NCBI GenBank assembly: GCA_003576945.1
Contig: QEVC01000005.1
Span: 1 to 53,575 of the forward strand
DNA length: 53,575 nt
Origin: Candidatus Microgenomates bacterium
GTDB lineage: Bacteria > Patescibacteriota > Microgenomatia > UBA1400 > UBA12108
Direction: 5' to 3'
The notes beneath the pieces were generated by a model. It did no database searches. It worked only from the letters and a program-made list of their open reading frames with translations, and had not been told where the DNA came from. Shown piece by piece: positions 30,756-39,952 of the stretch (the first letter of the stretch is position 1; the number at the start of each line of letters is the position of its first letter). The position numbers were made by a program, and so were the translations under genes.

Positions 30756-31805
30756 ATGGCAACTCTCGGTGAAACAGCGATAGTCGCACGAAAAGCGATA
30801 AAATTTGGCGCGATCGGACTAGTAGTCTTGATGATTGGGCGGGTCGTGGTAACCTCTGCTTACACTTACTGGAAAACACTTCACCCAGATCCACCACCAC
30901 CACCTGACGTTAAGTTTGGCAAACTACCCAAACTCGTATTTCCTCAAAAAGAACCGATCCCAATCCAATACAGTTTGGAAACGAGGACTGGCGCATTGCC
31001 AACTAACCTGCCTACTCAGTTTACGGTTTATTTTATGCCGATCAAAAAGCCGAGCTTGCTCGCTTATGATGCTGCCAAGAGCGTAGCAACAAGGCTCGAT
31101 TTTATTGCTGAGCCATTGAAGCTATCAGAAGATACCTATCGTTGGGATGCTACTGATCCTATCCCCTCAACATTTACAATAAATGTCATAACTGGCGCTT
31201 TTGTATTGGACCGGAGATGGCAGGTGGAGCCGTCTTACACCACTCCTAACTTAATTTTTAATGATGAACAAGCAGAAGACAGGGTGCTAAACATCTTATC
31301 GAGACTAGAACTATTGCCTGAGGATATTAAAGAAGGCGAGGTCACAATGAATGAACTTAAGGCTGATAAAGATCAGATAGTCTCGGCAGTCTCTCGGTCT
31401 CAAGCCCATTTTGTGAGGGTCAACTTATATCGAAAGCCTGTTGAGGAAATCCCAGTAGTTTATCCAAGAAGTGATCGTGGGCCTATATCGGTGATACTCG
31501 CATTGCAGCGAGATGAAGATAAACAATTTGTGAATATTGATTATAACTACTACCCCGTCGAGAGAGAGACTAGTGCGGTCTACCCAATTATCTCGGCAGC
31601 TGAGGCATGGAAGAGACTCCAAGCAGGTAATGGATACGTGGTGAATGTTAAGCAGAATGTAGCTACTACGGTGGTGCGAGATATTAGCATCGAATACTAT
31701 GATGCAGAGGAGCCACAACAATACCTACAACCGGTCTATGTTTTCCGAGGTGACAATGATTTTGTAGCGTATGTTCCGGCACTATCGGACGCGTGGGTAG
31801 AATAG
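30756..31805 (+). CDS. Membrane-anchored hypothetical protein
   Basis: A 349-aa protein with one N-terminal membrane helix (GAIGLVVLMIGRVVVTSAYTY, here about residues 24-44; counted as two overlapping stretches), then a Pro-rich linker (HPDPPPPPDVKFGKLPKL) and a large outside domain of mixed strands and helices. No Cys or catalytic motif is evident. The linker style KFGKLPKLVFP is, by my recollection, recurrent in Patescibacteria. The gene is alone between divergent gltX and convergent aspS, and begins seven bases after TATACT. Confidence 0.75.
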   Translation: MATLGETAIVARKAIKFGAIGLVVLMIGRVVVTSAYTYWKTLHPDPPPPPDVKFGKLPKLVFPQKEPIPIQYSLETRTGALPTNLPTQFTVYFMPIKKPSLLAYDAAKSVATRLDFIAEPLKLSEDTYRWDATDPIPSTFTINVITGAFVLDRRWQVEPSYTTPNLIFNDEQAEDRVLNILSRLELLPEDIKEGEVTMNELKADKDQIVSAVSRSQAHFVRVNLYRKPVEEIPVVYPRSDRGPISVILALQRDEDKQFVNIDYNYYPVERETSAVYPIISAAEAWKRLQAGNGYVVNVKQNVATTVVRDISIEYYDAEEPQQYLQPVYVFRGDNDFVAYVPALSDAWVE

Positions 31806-31856
31806 GATTGTTTCGTAAATCCGTTAATCCGTAAACCAGTGAATCTGTATTTACAG

Positions 31857-33137
31857 TTAGGGTCTGAGTCGCTTAACATCGCGTGGGAGAAAGGTTGCCT
31901 CCTTTACGCTAGGCAGTCCGAGAATCTGGGCAACAATGCGAGCTGGGCCAATACCTACTCCACCATGTGGTGGGACTCCGTAGCGGAAGAAGCTGAGATA
32001 GTCTGATAAACCCTCTTCGGTTAATCCCTTTTCGGTAGCCTGAGCAAGTAGTTTTTCGATCCTGTGTTCGCGCTGCGCGCCGGTTGTAATCTCGACACCT
32101 TTGTAGAGTAGGTCAAACCCCTTGGTTAAGCCAGTCTCCTCGTCGCGCATGTGATAGAAAGCGCGGTGATCTTTGGGATAGTCGGTAATAAAGACAAACT
32201 CGCTACCTGACTCTTCTTTGACGATTTTGCATATACCACGCTCTTCGTCAGGAGAGAGGTCGCCGACTTTTTCGCTAGTGATGCCAGCTCGCTTTAATTT
32301 AGCTTTTGCATCAGCCAGACTGATACGAGCAAAAGGTACTGATATTTCTTCGTCGATCAGTCCTTTTGACTTTAATTTGGCAAAGCCAGATTTTAGCATT
32401 GCCTCTTCAGTGTCCATAACATCATGGTGACTAGTGATGTGAGCGATTTCAAAATCCCAGCCTGTGAACTCGGTCATGTGGCGGGTGGTAAAGCTTAGCT
32501 CGGCACGGAATACTGGTCCGACCATAAAGACTTTTTCAAAGCCACTCGCGATTGCCATCTGTTTGTAAAACTGAGGTGACTGAGCGAGGTAAGCCTTACC
32601 TTCAAAATATTTGACCTCAAAGACTTCGGCACCACTCTCGCTAGGAGCACTCATGAGAGCAGGTGAATATAGCTGGGTAAAAGAATTCTCGGAAAAGTAT
32701 TCCCTAATACCCTGCTCGAGCACAGTCCAGACCTGAAAGATTTTTTGAGACTCCTTCTTTCTTAAATCTAACCAGCGATAGTCAAAGCGCTTAGTGACAT
32801 CTACTTCTTCGGCGCCTTTTTCAGTGACTACTGGTATTGGGAGAGGAAGGGCGGTTGATTGTATTGTAATCTTAGCAGCATCAATCTCGACACCCTCTGG
32901 CACTTGCTTACTCTCTTTGACTAATCCCTCGACTTGGACAACTGATTCAACTGATAGGTCTTTGATCGACTCAAAAACTTCTTTATTCCAAACCCCAGTC
33001 ACAACCTGAACACTGCCGGTAACATCCCTAACTCGTAGAAAGGCAATTTTCCCTTGATTGCGAATAGAGTGAACATAGCCTGCGATAGTGACTGTTTGGT
33101 TCTTTTGGGTTAGGATAGAATTGATTGATACTCTCAT
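31857..33137 (-). CDS. aspS: Aspartyl-tRNA synthetase, archaeal-type, probably non-discriminating
   Basis: A 426-aa class II enzyme. It has an N-terminal OB-fold (15-105), then motif 2 (FRAELSFTTRHMTEF) and motif 3 (GIGPARIVAQ), ending FLPRDVKRLRP. It lacks the roughly 150-residue GAD insertion and C-terminal extension of the bacterial type, so it is the archaeal/eukaryotic form. His23 and Pro80 occupy anticodon-domain positions that in archaeal enzymes favour charging both tRNA-Asp and tRNA-Asn, which would need an amidotransferase. TATAAT (33150-33145) lies seven bases before the ATG and contains the dacA stop codon. Confidence 0.95.
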   Translation of the reverse strand: MRVSINSILTQKNQTVTIAGYVHSIRNQGKIAFLRVRDVTGSVQVVTGVWNKEVFESIKDLSVESVVQVEGLVKESKQVPEGVEIDAAKITIQSTALPLPIPVVTEKGAEEVDVTKRFDYRWLDLRKKESQKIFQVWTVLEQGIREYFSENSFTQLYSPALMSAPSESGAEVFEVKYFEGKAYLAQSPQFYKQMAIASGFEKVFMVGPVFRAELSFTTRHMTEFTGWDFEIAHITSHHDVMDTEEAMLKSGFAKLKSKGLIDEEISVPFARISLADAKAKLKRAGITSEKVGDLSPDEERGICKIVKEESGSEFVFITDYPKDHRAFYHMRDEETGLTKGFDLLYKGVEITTGAQREHRIEKLLAQATEKGLTEEGLSDYLSFFRYGVPPHGGVGIGPARIVAQILGLPSVKEATFLPRDVKRLRP

Positions 33138-33145
33138 GTTGTTGA

Positions 33146-34108
33146 TTATAGACTACCATCTGGAACTATCCAAGCATGATGAGCATACGCCCATTCGACT
33201 AGCTTGGTTGTATCGCTAAAACGATTAGTACTACCGAGAACCACGGTGATAATCCCGCGCCCTCCTCGCTCGACGTAACTAACAAAACACTCCCCAGCAC
33301 CAGTAGTCCAGCCAGTCTTGCCACCGATTAATCCTGGCAACTGCGTGAGTAGTTCGTCGGTACTTTCTAGTTCATGCTTATGTTTACCTGTAATATCGGT
33401 AATCACGTACTTATCTTTGCTAACGATACTGGAAATAGATGGATTGGATAGCGCGATAGATGCGAGAGTGGCAATGTCCCGTGCAGTGGTTGCATGACCA
33501 TATTGATCTATCCCGCTGGGATTCTTGAAAGAGGTGCGATTTAGCCTAAGAGATAGTGCTTTTGCATTCATCGCTTCGACAAACTTTGCGTAGCCACCGG
33601 GGTAGTTATCAGCAATGGTGAGCGCGGCGTCATTACCAGAATGGATGAGGAGGGCGTGGAGGAGCGAATCGAGTGTTAACTCCTCCCCTTCTATAAGGTC
33701 GATGGTTTGACCAATTGCACGATTTTGATTTTTGACAATAAGCACAGTACTAGTGTCTGGCCAAGCATCGAGCGCAACCATGGCCGTCATCAGCTTGGTG
33801 ATCGAGGCAGGTGGCAGCGGCGTATCGGGTCTACGAGAAGCTAAGACTGTTTTACTCCTAATGTCTTGGATAATATACGAAGTTGAGGCAACTGATGGTG
33901 GTGTCACACCATCTGAAGAGGGATAGTCGGCGAGAACAATTTCTAAATTCTCTCTTGCAAAAAGTGGACCAGGACTGATTACTGTTCGCTGGAGAAGGTT
34001 GTGCCCTGGATAAAGAAGAATTAAAAATGCCAAGGTAGATGCAAAAATTAACACAGGTTTTGGCTGATTGAGAATAAAAGCTACAAACTTTGATTTAGAT
34101 TTCGACAT
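33146..34108 (-). CDS. dacA: D-alanyl-D-alanine carboxypeptidase (peptidase S11, PBP5-type)
   Basis: A 320-aa membrane-anchored penicillin-binding protein that trims peptidoglycan pentapeptides. One N-terminal membrane helix (about 17-33) is followed by the S11 domain with all three motifs: SITK (Ser102, Lys105), SGN (157-159) and KTG (264-266). The C-terminal PBP5 beta domain is missing. It overlaps recJ by 14 nt and is co-transcribed with it. Its TAA stop is part of the aspS -10 box. The presence of this enzyme implies a peptidoglycan wall. Confidence 0.94.
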   Translation of the reverse strand: MSKSKSKFVAFILNQPKPVLIFASTLAFLILLYPGHNLLQRTVISPGPLFARENLEIVLADYPSSDGVTPPSVASTSYIIQDIRSKTVLASRRPDTPLPPASITKLMTAMVALDAWPDTSTVLIVKNQNRAIGQTIDLIEGEELTLDSLLHALLIHSGNDAALTIADNYPGGYAKFVEAMNAKALSLRLNRTSFKNPSGIDQYGHATTARDIATLASIALSNPSISSIVSKDKYVITDITGKHKHELESTDELLTQLPGLIGGKTGWTTGAGECFVSYVERGGRGIITVVLGSTNRFSDTTKLVEWAYAHHAWIVPDGSL

Positions 34109-35753
34109 AATTTGCCACCAGCTGGACAGATTCTTTGTTGTTCCAAATGTTTACGTCAATGCTGGCAATACATTGTTTGAGCTTATTTATTGGATGAGTA
34201 TATTTGGTATTAAACATGAGGAGTGATCGGGTGACTCCACCTTGTTCAAGAGTTAACTTGTGATGCTTGCCGGCGTCACCCAAAGCACGATCTTCGAGGA
34301 CGTTTAAATCTTTAAAAAGAAAACGGGGTTTAGTATTACCCAGTCCGTAGGGCTCCAGTTTGGTAAGTGCTTTGGCGAGTGAGAGGGTCGAGGCAGAGAG
34401 TGGTAACTCTAGATCGGCAAATTCACGTTTTAACAATAGCTCATCACTAATTACTTTGTCTCCTAGCTCACTTACCTCGGCAATGAGCTGCTCTAAGCTG
34501 TCAGAAGATATGCTAAAACCAGCTGCTTGTTCGTGACCACCAAGACCCAAAAAGGGGGGACTAAGACCACGAAGAAAACTAGTGATATTAAACCCTGGGA
34601 CCGAGCGAGCGGATCCTTTGACAATATTGCCGCTCTCGCTAAGTACGATTGCGGGACGATTAAACTGCTCCACCAACTTGCCAGCAACAAGCCCAATTAC
34701 TCCTTCGTGATATGGTCCGATCAAGGTAGTGATCTTGTGGGTGTGATCTTGCTCGAGCGCGTGAGTTAGTGCGCTATCCGTTAATGCCTGCCTATCTAGA
34801 TTATGTGATTCTATTTGATCAGCCAGGGCAATCGCAGTTTTTTGATCCTGAGTGCAGAGCAGGCGAAGGGCGTCCAGTGGGCTATAAATCCTTCCGGCTG
34901 CGTTAATGCGTGGAGCAATACCAAAACTAATATCATAGGTTGTGAGTAGGCGTGTGGGAATACCCATTCTATTTTTGAGTGCGCAAAAACCGACATTACT
35001 GCTACTACTTAATGCACCAAGCCCCGCAGTAACTAGGCTTCGATTAAAACCGACTAAAGGCATCATGTCAGCGATCACCCCAATAGTTGCAAGATCTAGG
35101 TAGGAACTAGTACCACCCAACAAGTGTGAAACAAATATCCAGGACACTCCCGCCCCTGAGGTAGTAGTTGTATGAATAATGTGGTTAGCGGGAGGAAGAT
35201 GATCTTCCATCATGTGGTGGTCGGTAATAATAACGTCAATACCTACCTTGCGAAATGAGGCAATGCCATCGTGGGCGACGATGCCAGTGTCTACGGTAAT
35301 AATCAGTTTGGGACTAAACTGTTGCTGCGACTTGAGCTTGAATGCTTCGCCAGACAAAATTTCGTCGACGGCTTTTTTTGAGAGGCCATAACCATGAATA
35401 TGTCTATCGGGAATAAATGGGAGCAGGCGAGATTTACTACCTTTTTGTTTTATGTAATCTGATAAACCCAAATACATGACCGCTGTGGCGGTGACACCAT
35501 CGGCATCGTAATCACCAAAGATACAGATATCATGATTGGCTGTTAAATGAGAGTCTAGGAGTGATTGACCTGCAACTAGATTTTCTTTGGGTATGCCGGA
35601 GTATTGGTAGAGATAATCTAGATCAACTGGAGCGGGATTGAGAAACCGGAATTGTTCTTGTTGGGTTGTTAGACCACGGCCAACTAGCAGGCACTGAATA
35701 ATATTGTCGGTGGTCGGCTCATTAGTTAGTTTATTTTTTGTGATAACATCCAT
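34095..35753 (-). CDS. recJ: Single-stranded-DNA-specific exonuclease RecJ
   Basis: A 552-aa DHH-family 5'-3' exonuclease for recombination and repair. Motifs visible: IFGDYDADGVTATAV (near 75-90, manganese site), DHHMM (about 173), and GGHEQAAGFSIS (DHHA1 GGGH-type motif, here GGHEQAAG near 405). Length is normal. TATAAT lies eight bases before the ATG, and a mirrored TATAAT drives cca in the other direction. Confidence 0.95.
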   Translation of the reverse strand: MDVITKNKLTNEPTTDNIIQCLLVGRGLTTQQEQFRFLNPAPVDLDYLYQYSGIPKENLVAGQSLLDSHLTANHDICIFGDYDADGVTATAVMYLGLSDYIKQKGSKSRLLPFIPDRHIHGYGLSKKAVDEILSGEAFKLKSQQQFSPKLIITVDTGIVAHDGIASFRKVGIDVIITDHHMMEDHLPPANHIIHTTTTSGAGVSWIFVSHLLGGTSSYLDLATIGVIADMMPLVGFNRSLVTAGLGALSSSSNVGFCALKNRMGIPTRLLTTYDISFGIAPRINAAGRIYSPLDALRLLCTQDQKTAIALADQIESHNLDRQALTDSALTHALEQDHTHKITTLIGPYHEGVIGLVAGKLVEQFNRPAIVLSESGNIVKGSARSVPGFNITSFLRGLSPPFLGLGGHEQAAGFSISSDSLEQLIAEVSELGDKVISDELLLKREFADLELPLSASTLSLAKALTKLEPYGLGNTKPRFLFKDLNVLEDRALGDAGKHHKLTLEQGGVTRSLLMFNTKYTHPINKLKQCIASIDVNIWNNKESVQLVANYVEI

Positions 35754-35761
35754 ATCTTTTC

Positions 35762-35782
35762 ATTATAACCGCTTGTTATAAT
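35762..35782. promoter_or_regulatory. Divergent promoters of recJ and cca
   Basis: TATAAT on the minus strand (35767-35762) and TATAAT on the plus strand (35777-35782) are mirror images inside ATTATAACCGCTTGTTATAAT, split here as ATTATAACC and GCTTGTTATAAT. They end eight and seven bases before the two start codons, so both mRNAs would be nearly or fully leaderless. Confidence 0.6.
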
Positions 35783-35789
35783 GATTAGT

Positions 35790-37193
35790 ATGAATCTCAA
35801 ACTTCATCCAGCGGCAGTCATAATCGTTAAAACGTTACAGGAAGCGGGATATGAAGCGGAAATAGTCGGAGGTGCGGTGCGTGATTTGCTTCTTAATCTA
35901 CCCTCGTATGACTGGGATATCACAACAAACGCGACTCCAGAAATGGTTGAGCCGCTGTTTACGGATAGTTTTTATGATAATGAGTACGGGACAGTTAAAG
36001 TTGCTGGGAAACACTTAAAAGAACAGTTTAAGCTCAGTGAGGATGAGTGTGATGATTCGATGATTTTTGATATCACAACCTACCGCTCTGAGAGTGGTTA
36101 TACGGACAAGAGACGCCCAGATAAGGTGGTGTGGGGCAAAACCATAGAAGAAGATTTGAAGCGGAGAGATTTTACGATCAATGCGCTCGCATTAAGAGTG
36201 AATAGCGAGGAGATAGGAGAAAAGAAGCTGGAATATGATTGCGAGATAATTGATCCCTATGGGGGACAAGAAGATATCAAAAGTAAAGTTATTAGGGCAG
36301 TGGGCGTGCCGATTGAGCGTTTTAATGAAGATGCGCTCCGCATCATGCGAGCGATTAGGCTCGCTGCACAGCTAGGTTTTGCGATTGAGACAGAGACGTT
36401 TGTGGCACTAAAGGCTACTGTCTCGAACCTAAAGGAAATTAGCTGGGAAAGAATTGGGGCAGAAGTAATGAAACTCCTCGCAACTGAACATGCGGCGGAC
36501 GGGATAGTGCTCATCGCCAATACAGGAATACTCGAGATTGTTATACCTGAGCTAATTAAATGCCGAGGAGTCATGCAGGGAGGACACCATACCCATGACG
36601 TCTATACTCATTTAATCGAATCTTTGCGTGGGTGTAGTAGTAGTGACCCGGTAGTTAGACTCGCGACCCTACTGCATGATATTGATAAACCGACTGTTGT
36701 AAAAGCAGAGGGACCGCGAGGGGTGACGTTCCACAATCATGAAGTAGTGGGAGCTAGAACGGCCAAGAGAATTGCGGAGAGACTGAAACTTCCTAAGAAA
36801 GATCAAGATAAAATCTTTACCCTGGTTAGGTGGCACATGTTCCATTATGACCCCAGGATGACAGACTCAGCGATCAGACGCTTTATTAGGCGAGTGGGAG
36901 TGGAGAACATCCACGACATGATCGCGCTACGGATCGGAGACCGGATAGGCAGTGGGGCTAAGACTACGAGTTGGAGGCTAACTGAGCTACAAAAAAGAAT
37001 CGGCGAACAACTATATGAGCCACTATCGCTTAAAGATATGGCGGTTGATGGAGCGGACGTAATGAAAATTCTTAATATTAAACCAAGTCGTAAAGTTGGC
37101 GAAATACTTAACGCCTTGTTTGAAGAGATCATTGAGGATAGTGGCAAGAATACGAAAGAATATCTGGAAAAAAGAATTGTGGAGTTGGGATAA
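35790..37193 (+). CDS. cca: CCA-adding tRNA nucleotidyltransferase with HD domain
   Basis: The 467-aa enzyme adds CCA to tRNA 3' ends. It has the class II nucleotidyltransferase core GGAVRDLLLN (about 28-37) with DWDI carrying the metal Asp pair, the ERxxxD-like DAL/RIMRAIRLAAQLGF region (about 195), and an HD domain with HHTHDVYTHL and LLHDIDKP. The ATG at 35790 is chosen over 35781 because the latter overlaps the -10 TATAAT. It is needed since the tRNA-Gln gene here lacks CCA, and it lies directly before the RNase P RNA gene. Confidence 0.94.
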   Translation: MNLKLHPAAVIIVKTLQEAGYEAEIVGGAVRDLLLNLPSYDWDITTNATPEMVEPLFTDSFYDNEYGTVKVAGKHLKEQFKLSEDECDDSMIFDITTYRSESGYTDKRRPDKVVWGKTIEEDLKRRDFTINALALRVNSEEIGEKKLEYDCEIIDPYGGQEDIKSKVIRAVGVPIERFNEDALRIMRAIRLAAQLGFAIETETFVALKATVSNLKEISWERIGAEVMKLLATEHAADGIVLIANTGILEIVIPELIKCRGVMQGGHHTHDVYTHLIESLRGCSSSDPVVRLATLLHDIDKPTVVKAEGPRGVTFHNHEVVGARTAKRIAERLKLPKKDQDKIFTLVRWHMFHYDPRMTDSAIRRFIRRVGVENIHDMIALRIGDRIGSGAKTTSWRLTELQKRIGEQLYEPLSLKDMAVDGADVMKILNIKPSRKVGEILNALFEEIIEDSGKNTKEYLEKRIVELG

Positions 37194-37206
37194 GTTATAA
37201 TACCTT

Positions 37207-37488
37207 TGCCAAATGTGGTTGGTGGGTGATCGGGCGAGTCGCAAGACGAGTCAGGAAAGTCCAGACAGCAGAGTGCAGGGTGGGTAGCGTAAGCTATCAC
37301 GGGTAACCGCTAGTTTAGAGCAACAGTGACGAATCCCTTTAGTGGGAGTGAAACGGGCAATCCTCCCCGCTGCAACCGACGACTGGGACGACAAAGACAG
37401 TAGCACTCCTGAGTCCCGAAGCTTGCGGGCATTAGAGAAATGATCGCACTAAAAACAGAATCTGGCTTATGCCAACCACATTTTGGCA
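37207..37488 (+). ncRNA. rnpB: RNase P RNA, short form
   Basis: The catalytic RNA that removes 5' leaders from tRNA precursors. The 5' core CAGGAAAGTCCAGAC and the 3' core ACAGAATCTGGCTTAT form the universal P4-containing elements. Ends pair in a long P1: TGCCAAATGTGGTTGG (37207-37222) with CCAACCACATTTTGGCA (37472-37488). About 282 nt makes it short. The P15-like stem GGGAC/GTCCC (37385-37389, 37413-37417) encloses a loop without the GGU that pairs with CCA. TATAAT at 37196-37201 places the start of transcription at the 5' end. It sits 13 bases after cca. Confidence 0.95.
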
Positions 37489-37490
37489 CT

Positions 37491-38387
37491 TTATTTGAAC
37501 ATCTTTCTTGAGGATAGCTTGTTCCAAAATACAAGGATTGGCGCGGCGGTAAAAGTAGAACTATAAGTACCAGAAATGGTCCCGACTAGTAAGGCTAGGA
37601 TAAAGTATCGAATCGTCTCTCCTCCTAAGAGATACATTGAGAGGAGCATAAAAATGATGGTTAAGCTATTGTTGAGTGACCTACCCATCGTTTCTACCAC
37701 CGCCCGATTAATAATGTCTTCAAACTCAAGGTAACCATAATGCTTTTTGAGTTCACGAATACGATCGTAGACAACGATGGTGTCGTGGACTGAGAAACTG
37801 AGAATCGTTAAAACAGCCGTGACAAAGAGTGTGTCGACTTCAACTCCCGCAAAATAACCCAATAAGGAGAAGGTGCCCAAGAGCACCAATGAGTCGTGAA
37901 ACATCGCAAGTATCGCAGAAATACCATACCTTAGATCTTTAAAACGATAGGCAACATATAACATAATTAGCAAGGCAGAGAGACTCACACCGTAAATAGT
38001 TTTTCGGATCAGTTCGCTACCCAGACTAGGACCGACAGTTTGATACTCTAATTCTGTAATTTTTGCCTCTACTATCCGACTATCTGCGCGTAGCTTCTGA
38101 TATGCTTCAGACTCTAGGGGCGAGGTAGTAATACTTAATTTGTTACCATCCTGGTGTTGCTCTTTAATAACTGCACCAACCGAAGAGACTGCCGCGGCTA
38201 AATCCTCTGCCTTCAGCTCCGCCTGCAACTGCCAAACAATGTTACTGCCACCGGTAAAGTCGATTGAGGGGCGGAGTCCATAGCGAATGAGTGAGTAGGA
38301 ACCAGGAATGATAACACTCAAGGAAATCAAGAAATAAACCCAATAGTACTTCATTGGCTCGAGTATTTTTAAAGGCATTTGATTCAT
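37491..38387 (-). CDS. secF: Protein translocase subunit SecF
   Basis: A 298-aa six-helix protein that works with SecD and SecYEG to pull proteins across the membrane using the proton gradient. Typical features: short periplasmic domain after helix 1 starting RPSIDFTGGSNIVWQ, and the helix 5-6 motif VHDTIVVYDRIRE with NRAVVETMGRSLNNSLTI. Start is two bases after the secD stop. The stop abuts the 3' end of rnpB on the other strand. Confidence 0.96.
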   Translation of the reverse strand: MNQMPLKILEPMKYYWVYFLISLSVIIPGSYSLIRYGLRPSIDFTGGSNIVWQLQAELKAEDLAAAVSSVGAVIKEQHQDGNKLSITTSPLESEAYQKLRADSRIVEAKITELEYQTVGPSLGSELIRKTIYGVSLSALLIMLYVAYRFKDLRYGISAILAMFHDSLVLLGTFSLLGYFAGVEVDTLFVTAVLTILSFSVHDTIVVYDRIRELKKHYGYLEFEDIINRAVVETMGRSLNNSLTIIFMLLSMYLLGGETIRYFILALLVGTISGTYSSTFTAAPILVFWNKLSSRKMFK

Positions 38388-38389
38388 AG

Positions 38390-39718
38390 CTATGACTTCC
38401 CTTTGATAAATGCACGTAAGAGATTGCGGGTGACGAAGAGGCCAGTAAAGAGGCTGACGAGAATACCCAAGAACAAGGTGAGGGCGAATCCTCTAACCAT
38501 GCCACTACTATTGAGGAAGGACCAATCAAAGGGATTGTAGAGGATAAAGGTTGCCATGAGGGTGGCAGTATTGGCATCTTTGATCGCGTCCCAAGCTTTA
38601 CCGAAACCAAGCTCCAGACTACTTGCGAAGCTACCTCCTTTACGGGTTTCTTCTTTCATACGCTCGAAAATTAGAATATTGCTGTCGACTGCCATCCCAA
38701 TACTTAAAATGAAGCCAGCTAAGCCAGGGAGTGTGAGGGTGATGGGAATCAATTTGTAGAGGGCGAGAGTCAAGACGCCGTAGAAGATTAAACCAAGCGA
38801 AGCCATAAAGCCGAGCGAGCCATAATTCAGAATCATGAAGAGAGCAACTAGAACAAGTCCTACGCCACCCGCGATTAAACTAGCTTTGACACTCCCCTCA
38901 CCCAAGGATGGGGCGACATTTTGCTGTTTAAGCACGGAGACACTTACGGGTAACGCCCCAGCATTTAGGGTAAGGACCATATTTTTCACTTGCTCGAGGG
39001 TAAAGTCACCATTAATCACTGCAGTGCCACCGGTAATTTTGGTTTGAACAATCGGCGCTGAGAGTGGAACATCATCCATAAAAATGCCTACTGGCTTACC
39101 CACATTCTTTTCGGTTAAGACTTCAAACTTCTTGCCACCTTCCTCACTAAACTGCAGACTTACCTCAGGATCCCCAGACTCTGGATTAAAGGAAACAGTT
39201 GCACGCTTGAGGTCAGAGCCAGTTAAATCGGTTGAGACAAAATCTGCGTAAGTTGCACTGTCCGTCGCGCTCTTTGGTAGCTCTCGAAAATCAAGCTTGG
39301 CGGTACTACCGATCAGGGCTAATGCCTCATCGGGATTATCAATGCCAGGCATCGCAACCGAAAGGCGATAGTCTCCACCACTCGTGATGGTTTTGACTGT
39401 GGCCTCAGCAACACCATACATATCAACACGACGGGCAATAACTTCGCGGACTGAGTCGAGAGCATCGGTGCGATCAGCTTCAGCGATATTGCTCATGTCT
39501 GCTTGGAGAGTCACCTCAGTACCCCCACGAAGATCTAGGCCTAATTTTAGTTCAAGATCGCGAGTCCAGTTACCAAGCTTAAGAGTAGGCGAACTGATGT
39601 TAAAGCTTATATTACGATTAAAAATCGTAAAACTAACTGGATAGTTTTTGGGGGCAGCAAGTACGAGTGAAATAGCAAAAATTAGTGAAATTAAGAAGAG
39701 ATTTCGTTTAAGTTTCAT
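38390..39718 (-). CDS. secD: Protein translocase subunit SecD
   Basis: A 442-aa partner of SecF. After an N-terminal helix (NLFLISLIFAISLVLA) comes the periplasmic part beginning LGLDLRGGTEVTLQ, then the C-terminal membrane domain with GMAVDSNILIFERMKEE (conserved D519-like motif) and GFALTLFLGILVSLFT. It is shorter than the E. coli protein, as in many small-genome bacteria. It is the first gene of a secD-secF pair. TAATAT lies six bases before the ATG, a possible -10. Confidence 0.96.
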   Translation of the reverse strand: MKLKRNLFLISLIFAISLVLAAPKNYPVSFTIFNRNISFNISSPTLKLGNWTRDLELKLGLDLRGGTEVTLQADMSNIAEADRTDALDSVREVIARRVDMYGVAEATVKTITSGGDYRLSVAMPGIDNPDEALALIGSTAKLDFRELPKSATDSATYADFVSTDLTGSDLKRATVSFNPESGDPEVSLQFSEEGGKKFEVLTEKNVGKPVGIFMDDVPLSAPIVQTKITGGTAVINGDFTLEQVKNMVLTLNAGALPVSVSVLKQQNVAPSLGEGSVKASLIAGGVGLVLVALFMILNYGSLGFMASLGLIFYGVLTLALYKLIPITLTLPGLAGFILSIGMAVDSNILIFERMKEETRKGGSFASSLELGFGKAWDAIKDANTATLMATFILYNPFDWSFLNSSGMVRGFALTLFLGILVSLFTGLFVTRNLLRAFIKGKS

Positions 39719-39754
39719 AGCAAGATATTAGAATAGCAGGGAATCGACAAATTG

Positions 39755-39946
39755 TCATGAACCTTCCCCTAGCTTTAACTGCTTAGTAGACGGGAAGCTA
39801 GCTGTTAACAACTGAACTTCTTCTTGGTAGACTAGCTCGACAAGATCCCCTTCTTCAAGAGAGAGGGCTTTGATCACGCTAGTGGGAACAATAATACCCT
39901 TGGAGTTGCCAATACGAGTTATCCTGGTGGTAATTTTATCAGCCAT
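39755..39946 (-). CDS. AbrB/MazE-type swapped-hairpin DNA-binding protein
   Basis: A 63-aa protein whose first 45 residues form the AbrB/SpoVT fold (TRITRIGNSKGIIVPTSVI ... LSLEEGDLVEL). It resembles antitoxins such as MazE, but there is no toxin-like gene next to it. It starts six bases after the stop of the HTH/nucleotidyltransferase-fold gene, so the two are an operon. Probably a transcriptional regulator. Confidence 0.85.
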   Translation of the reverse strand: MADKITTRITRIGNSKGIIVPTSVIKALSLEEGDLVELVYQEEVQLLTASFPSTKQLKLGEGS

Positions 39947-39952
39947 AGAAAC

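Noticed and set aside
37354-37364. GGGCAA in RNase P RNA as the CCA-binding loop
   Set aside because: Comparison with the E. coli order places this in the specificity domain, not in the P15 loop; the P15 stem is at 37385-37417.
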